Shown here piece after piece: positions 7,716-14,511 of a DNA stretch of 16,305 nucleotides. Within the stretch, counting starts at the first letter, position 1. Each line of letters begins with the position of its first letter. Location of the stretch: NCBI GenBank assembly GCA_900548495.1, contig URKT01000047.1, positions 1-16,305 of the forward strand. The letters are read 5' to 3'. Position numbers and translations under genes: made by a program. Source of the stretch: an uncultured Collinsella sp. GTDB lineage: Bacteria; Actinomycetota; Coriobacteriia; Coriobacteriales; Coriobacteriaceae. Below the pieces are notes generated by a model. That model ran no database searches. It was not told the origin of the DNA and saw only the letters and a program-made list of their open reading frames with translations.

Positions 7716-8057
7716 TTACTCCTCGGCGCCCTCAGCGGCCTCAGCGGCAGCCTTAGCGGCCTCGGCCTCTTTGGCGAGCTGCTTCTTGGACTTCTTGACG
7801 ACGGTCTCGGTCTTCTCGCCCTCGTTGGCGGCCTTGACCAGAGCAGCGACGGCGTCGGTGAGCTGAGCGCCCTTGGACTGCCAGTCAGCGATCTTCTCGA
7901 GATCGAGGTTGATGGTCTTGGGGGCGGTCATCGGGTTGTAGCGGCCGACCTCCTCGATGATACGACCGTCACGCGGGGCGCGGGAATCGGCGACGACGAC
8001 ACGGTAGTACGGACGCTTCTTAGCGCCGTGACGAGCAAGGCGAATCTTGACTGCCAA
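7716..8057 (-). CDS. rpsP: 30S ribosomal protein S16
   Basis: This small-subunit protein is needed for 30S assembly. The true N-terminus is M-AVKIRLARHGAKKRPYYRV, which places the start at a TTG at 8057 with GGAGGAG 6 nt upstream. A longer frame from an ATG at 8093 has no such signal and would add 12 non-conserved residues. The core ends near residue 80 and is followed by a Lys/Ala/Glu-rich tail (KKSKKQLAKEAEAAKAAAEA). Total length is 113 residues, longer than the ~80-90 of minimal S16. It is the first gene of the rpsP-khpA-rimM-trmD-lepB run and has a good promoter in front. Confidence 0.97.
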   Translation of the reverse strand: MAVKIRLARHGAKKRPYYRVVVADSRAPRDGRIIEEVGRYNPMTAPKTINLDLEKIADWQSKGAQLTDAVAALVKAANEGEKTETVVKKSKKQLAKEAEAAKAAAEAAEGAEE

Positions 8058-8076
8058 AGGAAACTCCTCCAACCAA

Positions 8077-8091
8077 GCAGCTTTAGGCTGC
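8077..8091 (-). other. Small leader hairpin upstream of rpsP
   Basis: In the presumed 5' leader of rpsP the minus strand reads GCAGC-CTAAA-GCTGC, a 5-bp perfect stem with a 5-nt loop. It lies between the predicted transcription start (about 8107) and the ribosome-binding site. It could stabilise the leader or take part in feedback, but there is no direct sign of either. Confidence 0.3.
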
Positions 8092-8113
8092 AACTACAAA
8101 CAAACAGTTGAAC

Positions 8114-8142
8114 ATAATACGCCATCGACGCGGGCAGGTGAA
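8114..8142 (-). promoter_or_regulatory. rpsP: Promoter of the rpsP-khpA-rimM-trmD-lepB operon
   Basis: On the minus strand a -35 TTCACC (plus 8137-8142) is followed by exactly 17 bp and a -10 TATTAT (plus 8114-8119). These match 4/6 and 5/6 of the primary sigma factor consensus at ideal spacing. The predicted start near 8107 gives a leader of about 50 nt before the rpsP TTG. This is one of the two most convincing promoters in the window. Confidence 0.7.
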
Positions 8143-8244
8143 GTCCGTGAGACCAACTTCTTCGGTATAGTCGAAGGCAAATCCATATCTTAGACAAGAA
8201 TTCGCGATTTGCAAGCACATCCACGCACCCCACATGAGCTGCGC

Positions 8245-8258
8245 GGTATACTCATACC
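8245..8258 (+). promoter_or_regulatory. dinB -10 element within an inverted repeat abutting the start codon
   Basis: TATACT at 8247-8252 is a good -10. Six bases separate it from the ATG at 8259, which would place transcription start on the A of the start codon. The same bases form GGTAT-ACTC-ATACC (8245-8258), perfect 5-bp arms that could be an operator. No Shine-Dalgarno precedes this ATG and no strong -35 is seen. If translation instead begins at the ATG at 8298, this promoter gives a leader of about 39 nt. Confidence 0.45.
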
Positions 8259-9512
8259 ATGAAAAGACGCGAACATACATACGGTTATGAGGATGCCATG
8301 GGCGTCACGCCGCCTCCCTGGACGGGTCCGGCGGTGGGCCTCATGGATCTCGATGCGTTTTTTGCGAGCGTGGAGATGCTCGATCATCCCGAGTGGCGCG
8401 GCAAGCCGCTCATCGTGGGCGGAGACGCCGATTCGCGCGGCGTCGTGTCCACGTGTTCGTATGAGGCACGTCGCTTTGGCGTGCACTCCGCCATGCCCTC
8501 GGCCGAGGCACGGCGCCTCTGTCCGCAGGCCATTTGGACGCATGGGCATTTCGATCGCTACCACGAGGTCAGCGCACAGGTCATGGCGATTCTCGCCGAC
8601 GAGACACCGCGCGTAGAGCGCGTATCCATCGACGAGGCCTTTATCGATATCACACCGGGTCGCTTTGCGCCCGAGGACCCGCTGCTGGTTGCGCGGCGCA
8701 TCAGTGATCGCGTGGCAGCGCTGGGAGTGACCTGCTCCATAGGCGTGGGCTGCAACAAGACGGTCGCAAAGATCGCAAGCGAGCGGGACAAGCCGTTTGG
8801 GCTGACCATCGTGCGCCCCGGAACCGAGCAGCGCTTTTTGGCCGCGCTGCCGGTATCTGCAATGAGCGGCATCGGGCGCTCGGCCGAAGAGCGGCTGCGC
8901 CGCATGCGCATCTACACGCTTGGCGAGCTATCACGTGCACCGGAATCCACCTTGTCCTCTATTTTTGGTGTCAACGGCGAACGCATGCGCCAGCGTGCGC
9001 AGGGGCTCGAAATCTCCGAAGTCACGAGTATCGATGAAGAGCGCGAGGTCAAGTCGGTCAGCAACGAACGCACCTTTGCGAAAGATTTGACTGAGCGCCA
9101 GGACATCGAAGCGGCGATTGCGCTGTTGGGAGAGTCAGTGGGACGCCGTCTGCGCCGTCAGGGGCTAACGGGCGCCACGGTGACACTCAAACTCAAGTAT
9201 TCGTATGGAAGCGGTCGCTCGGCACAGCGCCGGCTGCCACATCCGACCGACGATGAGAACATCTTTGTGGCGGTGGCGCTCGAGCTGCTCGACAACATCT
9301 GGCAGGAAGGCATGCATGTGCGCCTGGCGGGCATCGGCATGAGCGACTTCGACCATCAGGGCGGCATCCAGACCGAGCTGTTCTGCGAAGTCGACGACCG
9401 CGGAGCCCAATCCAGCGACCGTCGCGACCTCTCGGTCGCCATCGACGCCGTCCGAGACAAGTTCGGCGACACCGCCCTATCCTTCGGCCGCCAATCCCGC
9501 TTCAACGATTAA
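8259..9512 (+). CDS. dinB: DNA polymerase IV (Y-family translesion polymerase)
   Basis: This error-prone polymerase bypasses DNA lesions. The 417 residues carry the palm-domain acid motif GLMDLDAFFASVE (Asp at about residue 30) and the catalytic pair in RVSIDEAFIDI (Asp125/Glu126). Further matches are CSYEARRFGVHSAMPS, the helix-hairpin-helix region VSAMSGIGRSAEERLRRM, and a little-finger domain containing SVSNERTF. There are two plausible starts. The ATG at 8259 may be leaderless; the ATG at 8298 (residue 14) has GAGG 5 nt upstream and lies closer to the conserved core. It is the only plus-strand gene, divergent from rpsP and convergent with rsfS. I see no Gram-positive LexA box upstream, so SOS control is not supported by the sequence. 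Confidence 0.95.
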   Translation: MKRREHTYGYEDAMGVTPPPWTGPAVGLMDLDAFFASVEMLDHPEWRGKPLIVGGDADSRGVVSTCSYEARRFGVHSAMPSAEARRLCPQAIWTHGHFDRYHEVSAQVMAILADETPRVERVSIDEAFIDITPGRFAPEDPLLVARRISDRVAALGVTCSIGVGCNKTVAKIASERDKPFGLTIVRPGTEQRFLAALPVSAMSGIGRSAEERLRRMRIYTLGELSRAPESTLSSIFGVNGERMRQRAQGLEISEVTSIDEEREVKSVSNERTFAKDLTERQDIEAAIALLGESVGRRLRRQGLTGATVTLKLKYSYGSGRSAQRRLPHPTDDENIFVAVALELLDNIWQEGMHVRLAGIGMSDFDHQGGIQTELFCEVDDRGAQSSDRRDLSVAIDAVRDKFGDTALSFGRQSRFND

Positions 9513-9523
9513 CCGCCTTTGGA

Positions 9524-9565
9524 CAAAAAGAAAACCGGGCAGCTGCGAATGATGCAGCTGCCCGG
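9524..9565 (-). terminator. Intrinsic terminator of the obgE-nadD-yqeK-rsfS operon
   Basis: CCGGGCAGCTGC (9535-9546), a 7-nt loop and GCAGCTGCCCGG (9554-9565) form a perfect 12-bp GC-rich stem. On the minus strand it is followed by TTTTCTTTTTG, the U-rich tract of a classic rho-independent terminator, 43 bp past the rsfS stop. The plus-strand side (CGAACGG) has no U-tract, so it should act mainly on rsfS transcripts. The hairpin may still slow dinB transcripts from the other side. Confidence 0.9.
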
Positions 9566-9607
9566 CGAACGGTAGAAGGTAGCTAAAACCCCGTCCCAAA
9601 TGAGCTA

Positions 9608-10063
9608 CTAGAGGAGGTCGAGGGGAAGCTGGGGGGCGTCGCCCCAGAGCTTTTCGAGGCGGTAGAACTCGCGCGCCTCGGGGGTAAAGACGTGGACGAC
9701 AACCGAACCGTAGTCCATGAGCATCCAGGTCTTCTGCTCGCGACCCTCGATGGAGAACGGGTGCTCGCCGCAAGCCTCGGCGACCTTCTCCTCAATCTCG
9801 TCAACGATCGAATCGACCTGGCGGTTGTTGGTGCCGGTAGCGAGGACAAAGTAGTCGCACACATCGGAAAGCTCAGTCAGATCGAGCACCTGAACGTCCT
9901 CGCCTTTCTTGTCGTAGGCGGCCTGCGCGGCGGCGCGGGCGACATCCTCGGCGGCGACACCGCTCGCGGACAGCGAGGCGGCAGTGCGGTCGGACGTGGC
10001 AACGAAGCTCTTGTGCTCCACACCTTCAAGAGTCTGCTCGTCGGTCATGGTCTCGTCGGCCAT
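9608..10063 (-). CDS. rsfS: Ribosomal silencing factor RsfS
   Basis: It binds ribosomal protein L14 and blocks 30S-50S joining, shutting down translation in stationary phase or starvation. The family core is clear: DVQVLDLTELSDVCDYFVLA, TGTNNRQVDSIVDEIEEKV, EGREQKTWMLMDYGSVVVHVF and EAREFYRLEKLWGDAP. The protein has 151 residues against ~110-120 typical, with an extra polar N-terminal ~35 residues before AAEDVARAAAQAAYDKKGEDV. The ATG has AAGAGG about 7 nt upstream. A second ATG five codons in is possible, but neither removes the extension. It is the last gene of the operon, 27 bp after yqeK, and is followed by a strong terminator. Confidence 0.95.
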   Translation of the reverse strand: MADETMTDEQTLEGVEHKSFVATSDRTAASLSASGVAAEDVARAAAQAAYDKKGEDVQVLDLTELSDVCDYFVLATGTNNRQVDSIVDEIEEKVAEACGEHPFSIEGREQKTWMLMDYGSVVVHVFTPEAREFYRLEKLWGDAPQLPLDLL

Positions 10064-10090
10064 GGAATACCTCTTTCTAGACAGCCCGAG

Positions 10091-10699
10091 CTAGCGCAGC
10101 TGGGCGTAATGGTTGTAAATCGTAATAGCCGTGGGATAAAGATAACGCCCGGTCTGGATCACATAGACCAGACCCTGCGCAAAACAGGAGAAGAACAACT
10201 CGTCGAGCGAGGACTTCCCCACCATCTTGCGCAGCGCATGGGCATAATCGCCGTGACGGTTGGGTTCGATGGCATCGGCCACAAAGACCACCATATCGAG
10301 CGGCGTCATGTCGCAAGCGCCCACGGTGTGACGGTCGACAGCCTGAAAGACCGCCGGCGACAGCTCGGGAAAAAGCTGCGGAAGCTCATAGGCGGCAACC
10401 GGGCCATGCAAAAGCGGCGTCGCGGCAGACGGAGAGCCGGCAATCTTAATGCCGTAATGCAGAGCGCGCGTGACCAGCTCATCGTCGGAGAGCACTTTAT
10501 CCCAGTCATGGATCAGGCCAGCGGCAGCGGCATCAAAGCGGTCGACACCGTACACCTCGGCTAGGTGCAACGCAGTCTCGGCAACCCCGAGCGAATGCAC
10601 GTAGCGCTTACGCTTATCCTTCATGCGCACATCGAGCAACTCGTGGATGCGCGTCAAGAGCGCGCGCTCGTCGCCCTCAAACTGATCTTCTACCGACAA
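10091..10699 (-). CDS. yqeK: HD-domain hydrolase YqeK (symmetrical Ap4A hydrolase family)
   Basis: YqeK-family HD phosphohydrolases split diadenosine tetraphosphate symmetrically to two ADP. They usually sit between nadD and rsfS, as here. The 202 residues show the metal-binding pattern in order: RYVHSLGVAETALHLA (His35), GLIHDWDK (His64-Asp65, the HD pair), LLHGPVAAY (His98), AVDRHTVGACDMTPLD (His124) and VFVADAIEPNR (Asp142). The start is a TTG at 10699 with GGGGGAG about 4 nt upstream, 12 bp after the nadD stop. The N-terminal ~25 residues are less conserved, so the exact start is less certain than the family. Confidence 0.92.
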   Translation of the reverse strand: MSVEDQFEGDERALLTRIHELLDVRMKDKRKRYVHSLGVAETALHLAEVYGVDRFDAAAAGLIHDWDKVLSDDELVTRALHYGIKIAGSPSAATPLLHGPVAAYELPQLFPELSPAVFQAVDRHTVGACDMTPLDMVVFVADAIEPNRHGDYAHALRKMVGKSSLDELFFSCFAQGLVYVIQTGRYLYPTAITIYNHYAQLR

Positions 10700-10711
10700 C
10701 GTTCTCCCCCA

Positions 10712-11389
10712 TCAATCAAAATCGTCTTGCCCAAGATCGGCATACAGACCGCGTTTACGGATATAGCCGAGCACGGACTCGCTCGTAAGATAGCGCACGC
10801 TCATACCGCGGGCAACCCGCTTGCGAATGTTGGTCGAGCTAATCGCCAGCGCCGGAATCTGGATATACCGCACGTCAAACGGCAGGCCCGACTCTTTGAT
10901 TCGCGCGCGAGCAGTATCGATATCAAAGCCCGGTCGCGTCGCCGCAATAAAGGTTGCCAGTTCGGCAATCTCATCTGCATTGTGCCAGGTCACAATATCG
11001 ATAATCGCATCGGCACCCGTAATAAAATAAAGCTTCACCTGTGTCGGGTAAAACTCGCGAAGGGCACGCAGCGTATCGGCTGTGTAGGTGACACCGGCAC
11101 GATCGATCTCGAAGCGGCTTGCCAAAAAGGCCGGGTTCGCGGCGGTCGCGAGGACCGTCATGGCATAACGGTCCTCAGCAGGCGTCACCGGTTTGTCGAG
11201 CTTAAAGGCAGGAGAGCCGGCCGGCATAAAAAGCACAGCGTCCAAGTCGAGTGACTCGCGAGCCTGCTCGGCAGTAACCAAGTGCCCGTAATGAATCGGG
11301 TCAAAGGTGCCGCCCATAATGCCGAGCCTAAACTCCCGCCCATCCTTGATGGGCAGTTCAGGCAATCCGATTCCACCGCGCAGCGACAT
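10712..11389 (-). CDS. nadD: Nicotinate-nucleotide adenylyltransferase
   Basis: It joins nicotinate mononucleotide and ATP to deamido-NAD, a central step of NAD synthesis. Nucleotidyltransferase motifs are visible: GIMGGTFDPIHYGHL (HxGH at residues 33-36) near the N-terminus and ISSTNIRKRVARG (the ISSTxxR motif) near the C-terminus. The 225 residues include about 20 N-terminal residues before the usual RLGIMGG beginning. No better start exists closer in. The ATG lies 3 bp after the obgE stop, and GGAGG within the obgE end is about 11 nt upstream, suggesting coupling. It is in the conserved obgE-nadD-yqeK-rsfS order. Confidence 0.96.
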   Translation of the reverse strand: MSLRGGIGLPELPIKDGREFRLGIMGGTFDPIHYGHLVTAEQARESLDLDAVLFMPAGSPAFKLDKPVTPAEDRYAMTVLATAANPAFLASRFEIDRAGVTYTADTLRALREFYPTQVKLYFITGADAIIDIVTWHNADEIAELATFIAATRPGFDIDTARARIKESGLPFDVRYIQIPALAISSTNIRKRVARGMSVRYLTSESVLGYIRKRGLYADLGQDDFD

Positions 11390-11392
11390 GAC

Positions 11393-12880
11393 TTACTCGC
11401 CCTCCGGGGTCTCGACGTCTTCCGCAGCAACAGCGTCATCGGTACCGCCAATGGCATCCACTGCGTCGACAGCCTCCAAGCTATCATCGGCGACGTCAAC
11501 GACCTCGACGGCGACGTCCTCGCTACCGTCCTCGAGCTCGTCCTCGAACTCCGAGAAGTCCTCGGCGCCCTCAAAGTCAAAGGCGCGCTGGCAAATGCGA
11601 ACCTCGTCGCCGGCACGGCAGCCGGCCTTTTCGAGCGCATCGTCAACACCCATGCGGGAAAACTTATGCTGCAGGTAGATAACGGCTTCCTCGTTTTCCC
11701 AGTCGGTCTGGATAACCATGCGCTCGATGGCGCGGCCGACCACGCGGAAGGCGCCGGGCTCTTCCTGGACGATACGGAACCGCTTCTCGCGCTGGAGGCG
11801 GCGACGCTCCCACTCATCATCGCGAAGATCGACCGGCTCATCAGAGACCGCCAGCTCGGCGCGAAGCTTAGCCACCTGCTCGCCCACGGCAAGCATCAAA
11901 GTATTGAGACCGGCACCCGTAACGGCGGAAACGGCAAAGAACATGTGCCCGTCGTCGAGCGCCGCACGCTTGAGGTCGGCGATCTTATCTGCCGTACCCG
12001 GCGCATCGCATTTGTTGGCGACGACGATCTGCGGACGCTCCGAAAGCTCGGCACCATACTGCTCGAGCTCACGGTTGATGATACGATAGTCCTCAACCGG
12101 ATCGCGATCCTCAAATCCGCCCGTCATGTCAACGACATGCATAATCAAAGCGGTGCGCTCGATATGGCGCAGGAACTGATGGCCCAGGCCACGCCCCTCG
12201 CTCGCGCCCTCGATGAGACCGGGGACATCGGCGACGACATAGGAGTACTCGCCGGCACGCACCATGCCCAGATTGGGAACGAGCGTGGTAAACGGGTAGT
12301 CGGCAATCTTGGGGCGGGCGGCACTCATACGCGCGATGAGCGAAGACTTACCCACCGAGGGAAAGCCCACGAGCGCGGCATCGGCCATGAGCTTCATCTC
12401 GAGCTCAATCCAATGCTCCTCGGCAGGCTCGCCCAGCTGGGCAAACGCAGGCGCGCGGCGCACCGACGTCACAAAGTGAGTGTTACCCAGACCGCCGGCA
12501 CCACCGGGCGCCACGACAACGCGCTCGCCGTCGTGCACCAGGTCGGCAATCTCGAACATCGGGGTCTGCGTCTCGGGGTCGAGCTCGCGAACTACGGTGC
12601 CCATGGGGACTTTGAGAATCAGGTCCTCGCCGCTCTTACCATTGCGACGAGCGCCCTGGCCATGCGTTCCGCGCTCAGCACGAAAGTGATGCTTAAAGCG
12701 GTAATCGATCAGCGAGGAAAGCTGAGCGTCGGCCTGAATGACGACGTTGCCGCCACGACCGCCGTCGCCGCCATCGGGGCCGCCCTTGGGAACAAATGCC
12801 TCGCGCCTAAACGACATGCATCCGGCTCCGCCGTCGCCGCCGCAAACGTTAATTCGGCTGATATCGGTGAACTGTGACAA
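11393..12880 (-). CDS. obgE: GTPase ObgE/CgtA (50S assembly factor)
   Basis: This essential GTPase acts in 50S assembly and in ppGpp-linked growth control. Its 495 residues hold three domains. The Gly-rich Obg fold (1-~160) contains GGDGGAG and GGPDGGDGGRGGN. The G domain has G1 GFPSVGKSS (172-180), switch TTLVPN, DVPG (218-221) and NKCD (289-292). The OCT domain (~350-437) includes FRVVGRAIERMV. The last 58 residues (438-495) are a highly acidic tail with 24 Asp/Glu and no Lys, Arg or His. The start is a TTG at 12880 with AGGAGG 8 nt upstream. That ribosome-binding site directly follows the U-tract of a terminator-like hairpin, so expression is separated from rplU-rpmA. Confidence 0.96.
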   Translation of the reverse strand: MSQFTDISRINVCGGDGGAGCMSFRREAFVPKGGPDGGDGGRGGNVVIQADAQLSSLIDYRFKHHFRAERGTHGQGARRNGKSGEDLILKVPMGTVVRELDPETQTPMFEIADLVHDGERVVVAPGGAGGLGNTHFVTSVRRAPAFAQLGEPAEEHWIELEMKLMADAALVGFPSVGKSSLIARMSAARPKIADYPFTTLVPNLGMVRAGEYSYVVADVPGLIEGASEGRGLGHQFLRHIERTALIMHVVDMTGGFEDRDPVEDYRIINRELEQYGAELSERPQIVVANKCDAPGTADKIADLKRAALDDGHMFFAVSAVTGAGLNTLMLAVGEQVAKLRAELAVSDEPVDLRDDEWERRRLQREKRFRIVQEEPGAFRVVGRAIERMVIQTDWENEEAVIYLQHKFSRMGVDDALEKAGCRAGDEVRICQRAFDFEGAEDFSEFEDELEDGSEDVAVEVVDVADDSLEAVDAVDAIGGTDDAVAAEDVETPEGE

Positions 12881-12896
12881 CAGAATCGCCTCCTAC

Positions 12897-12940
12897 AAAA
12901 AAGAGGGAGACCCTTGAATCCTAAAACTCAAGTGCCTCCC
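12897..12940 (-). terminator. Terminator/attenuator between rpmA and obgE
   Basis: On the minus strand GGGAGGCACTTGA and TCAAGGGTCTCCC form a 13-position stem with one G-U pair and one A-G mismatch, around a 10-nt loop. TCTTTTTT follows. It lies 25 bp after the rpmA stop, and the obgE ribosome-binding site (AGGAGG) begins only a few bases after the U-tract. A CACATATGTG palindrome (12940-12949) abuts it upstream. It probably ends most rplU-rpmA transcripts while letting some reach obgE; partial read-through is inferred. Confidence 0.8.
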
Positions 12941-12965
12941 ACATATGTGCTCTATGAAGGGTGAA

Positions 12966-13223
12966 TTACGCGTTCGCGAGCGGGCGTACGCTGACCCTGT
13001 GCTTGATACCCTTGTGGAACTCAACGGTACCGTCGACCAGCGCGAACAGCGTGTCGTCCTTACCACGGCCAACGTTCTCACCCGGGTGGATGTGCGTGCC
13101 GTGCTGACGGACGAGAATCGTGCCCGTGGTTACCGTCTGGCCGGCATAGCGCTTCGTGCCAAGGCGCTGACCGCGGGAGTCACGGCCATTACGGGAGGAA
13201 CCGAGTCCTTTTTTGTGTGCCAT
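12966..13223 (-). CDS. rpmA: 50S ribosomal protein L27
   Basis: This large-subunit protein has an N-terminus that reaches the peptidyl-transferase centre. The 85 residues read MAHKKGLGSSRNGRDSRGQR at the start, then GGQ-free core TVTTGTILVRQHGTHIHPGENVG-type sequence and a C-terminal VEFHKGIKHRVSV. There is no cleavable Firmicutes-type extension before AHKKG, so no Prp-protease processing is expected. The ATG is clear. It follows rplU by 33 bp and precedes the hairpin upstream of obgE. Confidence 0.98.
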   Translation of the reverse strand: MAHKKGLGSSRNGRDSRGQRLGTKRYAGQTVTTGTILVRQHGTHIHPGENVGRGKDDTLFALVDGTVEFHKGIKHRVSVRPLANA

Positions 13224-13256
13224 TGTGTATACCTACTCTTTCGTTACGAGTGTAAT

Positions 13257-13631
13257 CTACTCGGCGACGGGAGCCTCGGCAACAGCCTCAGCCTCTGCCT
13301 TGACAGCCTTCTTGGCGCGGGAGGTAGCCTGAACCTTCACGATCTTCAGCTTGGTGAGCTGCTGACGGTGACCCTTCAGACGACGATAGCGCTTGCGCTT
13401 GTGGAACTTGAAGACCAGCTGCTTCTCGCCCTTGAACTGCTCAACGATCTGAGCGGTAACCTTGGCCTTGGCCAGCTTGTCGGGATCGGTGACGATCTTC
13501 TTACCATCGTTGAGGAAGATAACCGGCAGGGTGACCTTGTCGCCCTCATTGCCCTCGATCTTCTCGACGGTGATGACATCGTCGGTGGCGACCTTATACT
13601 GCTTGCCGCCCGTGTTAACGATTGCGTACAT
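13257..13631 (-). CDS. rplU: 50S ribosomal protein L21
   Basis: This large-subunit protein binds 23S rRNA. The core is canonical: MYAIVNTGGKQYKVATDD, GDKVTLPVIFLNDG, and FKFHKRKRYRRLKGHRQQLT, which carries the RNA-binding basic stretch. I take the ATG at 13631 (124 residues), where L21 proteins normally begin, with AAGGG about 9 nt upstream. An ATG at 13652 would add seven non-conserved residues without a ribosome-binding site. The C-terminus carries an Ala/Glu-rich tail of about 20 residues (KAVKAEAEAVAEAPVAE) beyond the usual end. It leads the rplU-rpmA pair and has its own promoter. Confidence 0.97.
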   Translation of the reverse strand: MYAIVNTGGKQYKVATDDVITVEKIEGNEGDKVTLPVIFLNDGKKIVTDPDKLAKAKVTAQIVEQFKGEKQLVFKFHKRKRYRRLKGHRQQLTKLKIVKVQATSRAKKAVKAEAEAVAEAPVAE

Positions 13632-13673
13632 GTTTACTTGCCCTTCATGCATCAGTTAGTGCAACAGCCGAAT

Positions 13674-13702
13674 ATAGTAGCAGGCGAAAATACCCCCGTC
13701 AA
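13674..13702 (-). promoter_or_regulatory. rplU: Promoter of rplU-rpmA
   Basis: On the minus strand TTGACG (plus 13697-13702, 5/6 to consensus), a 17-bp spacer and TACTAT (plus 13674-13679, 4/6) form a good primary-sigma promoter. The -35 overlaps the TGA stop of the upstream DUF2344 gene. The predicted start near 13667 gives a leader of about 36 nt before rplU. Confidence 0.65.
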
Positions 13703-14511
13703 CGAGTATGTGGAGCAAATCCACAAGTTCGCACAGGTATGGGGCTGACGAGTCGGCCCTCGTCGTCCTCGCATGCTTGATTCTGACGCTCGACATCGTA
13801 GGAGCAGATGGTCACGAGGTCTTGCATACCGGTGGAAACAATAGGTGCATCCACGCCCGGGGTCAAGCCCTGCAACAAAACATCAGCAGCAGAAAGCAAA
13901 ATTTCCGGACGCATGGAGCCCTCGTTGTCGGCATGGGTGTCGAGCATGAGCACCAAATGGTCTGGGCGCTCCCCCGCCGTGAGCTCATAGCCCACGAGCG
14001 TGTGATCCAAATCCAAGCGCTTGCTCTTTTTGCCGCGCGCGTAGTCGATGCCGTGGCCCGCGCGCAGCGTGTCGATCGCACGACGCACCTCGTCGGCGCT
14101 TACGGGCGCCTCGGGATCCAAGTGCAGGTCGATGCGATACGACAGGCGCGTGAGCTGCGCCGTCAACGCCGGCGTGCGCACGTCGATGTACGCCGCCTCG
14201 ATGGGCGCCAGATCGGCCGGAGACGCCGCAGCCAGGCGCCCAAACGCCTCGTCGAGCGCCACGAACTCGGTCATAAACAGGTCATACCACTCGCAGGTCG
14301 ACGACGTACCCACCGGCAGCGCCGAAGAGAAGCCCACGCGCATGTGCGGAGAGAAGCCCTGCGTGACGGCATAGGGAAGTCCCGCACGGCGCACGATGCG
14401 CTCAATGGTATGGATTACTTCGAGATGGCCCAGGTACTTAAGGCGATCGCGCTTGCCATAGCGAACACGAAGCCTAAAGAGCGAGGGGTTGTCGGTCAGG
14501 CGCTCACTCAT
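13699..14511 (-). CDS. Radical-SAM-linked protein (TIGR03936 / DUF2344 family), function unknown
   Basis: This family is named for its tie to the adjacent radical SAM protein, to which it is fused in some bacteria. The 270 residues show the typical opening FRLRVRYGKRDRLKYLGHLE, then IVRRAGLPYAVTQGFSPHMR and VGFSSALPVGTSS. No known catalytic motif is evident. The ATG overlaps the radical SAM stop by 4 bp (ATGA), so the two are translationally coupled and presumably act together. The C-terminal end (about 240-270) looks poorly conserved and holds two Cys. It lies immediately upstream of rplU; in many genomes a ribonuclease E/G gene is also found here, but none is present. Confidence 0.88.
   Translation of the reverse strand: MSERLTDNPSLFRLRVRYGKRDRLKYLGHLEVIHTIERIVRRAGLPYAVTQGFSPHMRVGFSSALPVGTSSTCEWYDLFMTEFVALDEAFGRLAAASPADLAPIEAAYIDVRTPALTAQLTRLSYRIDLHLDPEAPVSADEVRRAIDTLRAGHGIDYARGKKSKRLDLDHTLVGYELTAGERPDHLVLMLDTHADNEGSMRPEILLSAADVLLQGLTPGVDAPIVSTGMQDLVTICSYDVERQNQACEDDEGRLVSPIPVRTCGFAPHTR

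Noticed and set aside
8058..8093. A longer S16 starting at the ATG at 8093
   Set aside because: The extra 12 residues are not conserved and include the ribosome-binding site of the TTG start at 8057.
8058..8258. A LexA/SOS box between rpsP and dinB
   Set aside because: No CGAAC-N4-GTTCG or close variant is present. CGAACATACATACG lies just inside dinB but its second half does not match.
11282..12877. A 531-codon plus-strand frame opposite obgE, with similar long antisense frames at 79-930, 9692-10564 and 14541-15983
   Set aside because: All are in the same codon-aligned antisense phase as the real gene opposite, and give low-complexity His/Arg/Ala-rich translations. They are shadows of codon bias.
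13632..13698. A structured leader RNA in front of rplU
   Set aside because: The leader predicted from the promoter is about 36 nt, with no hairpin of note.
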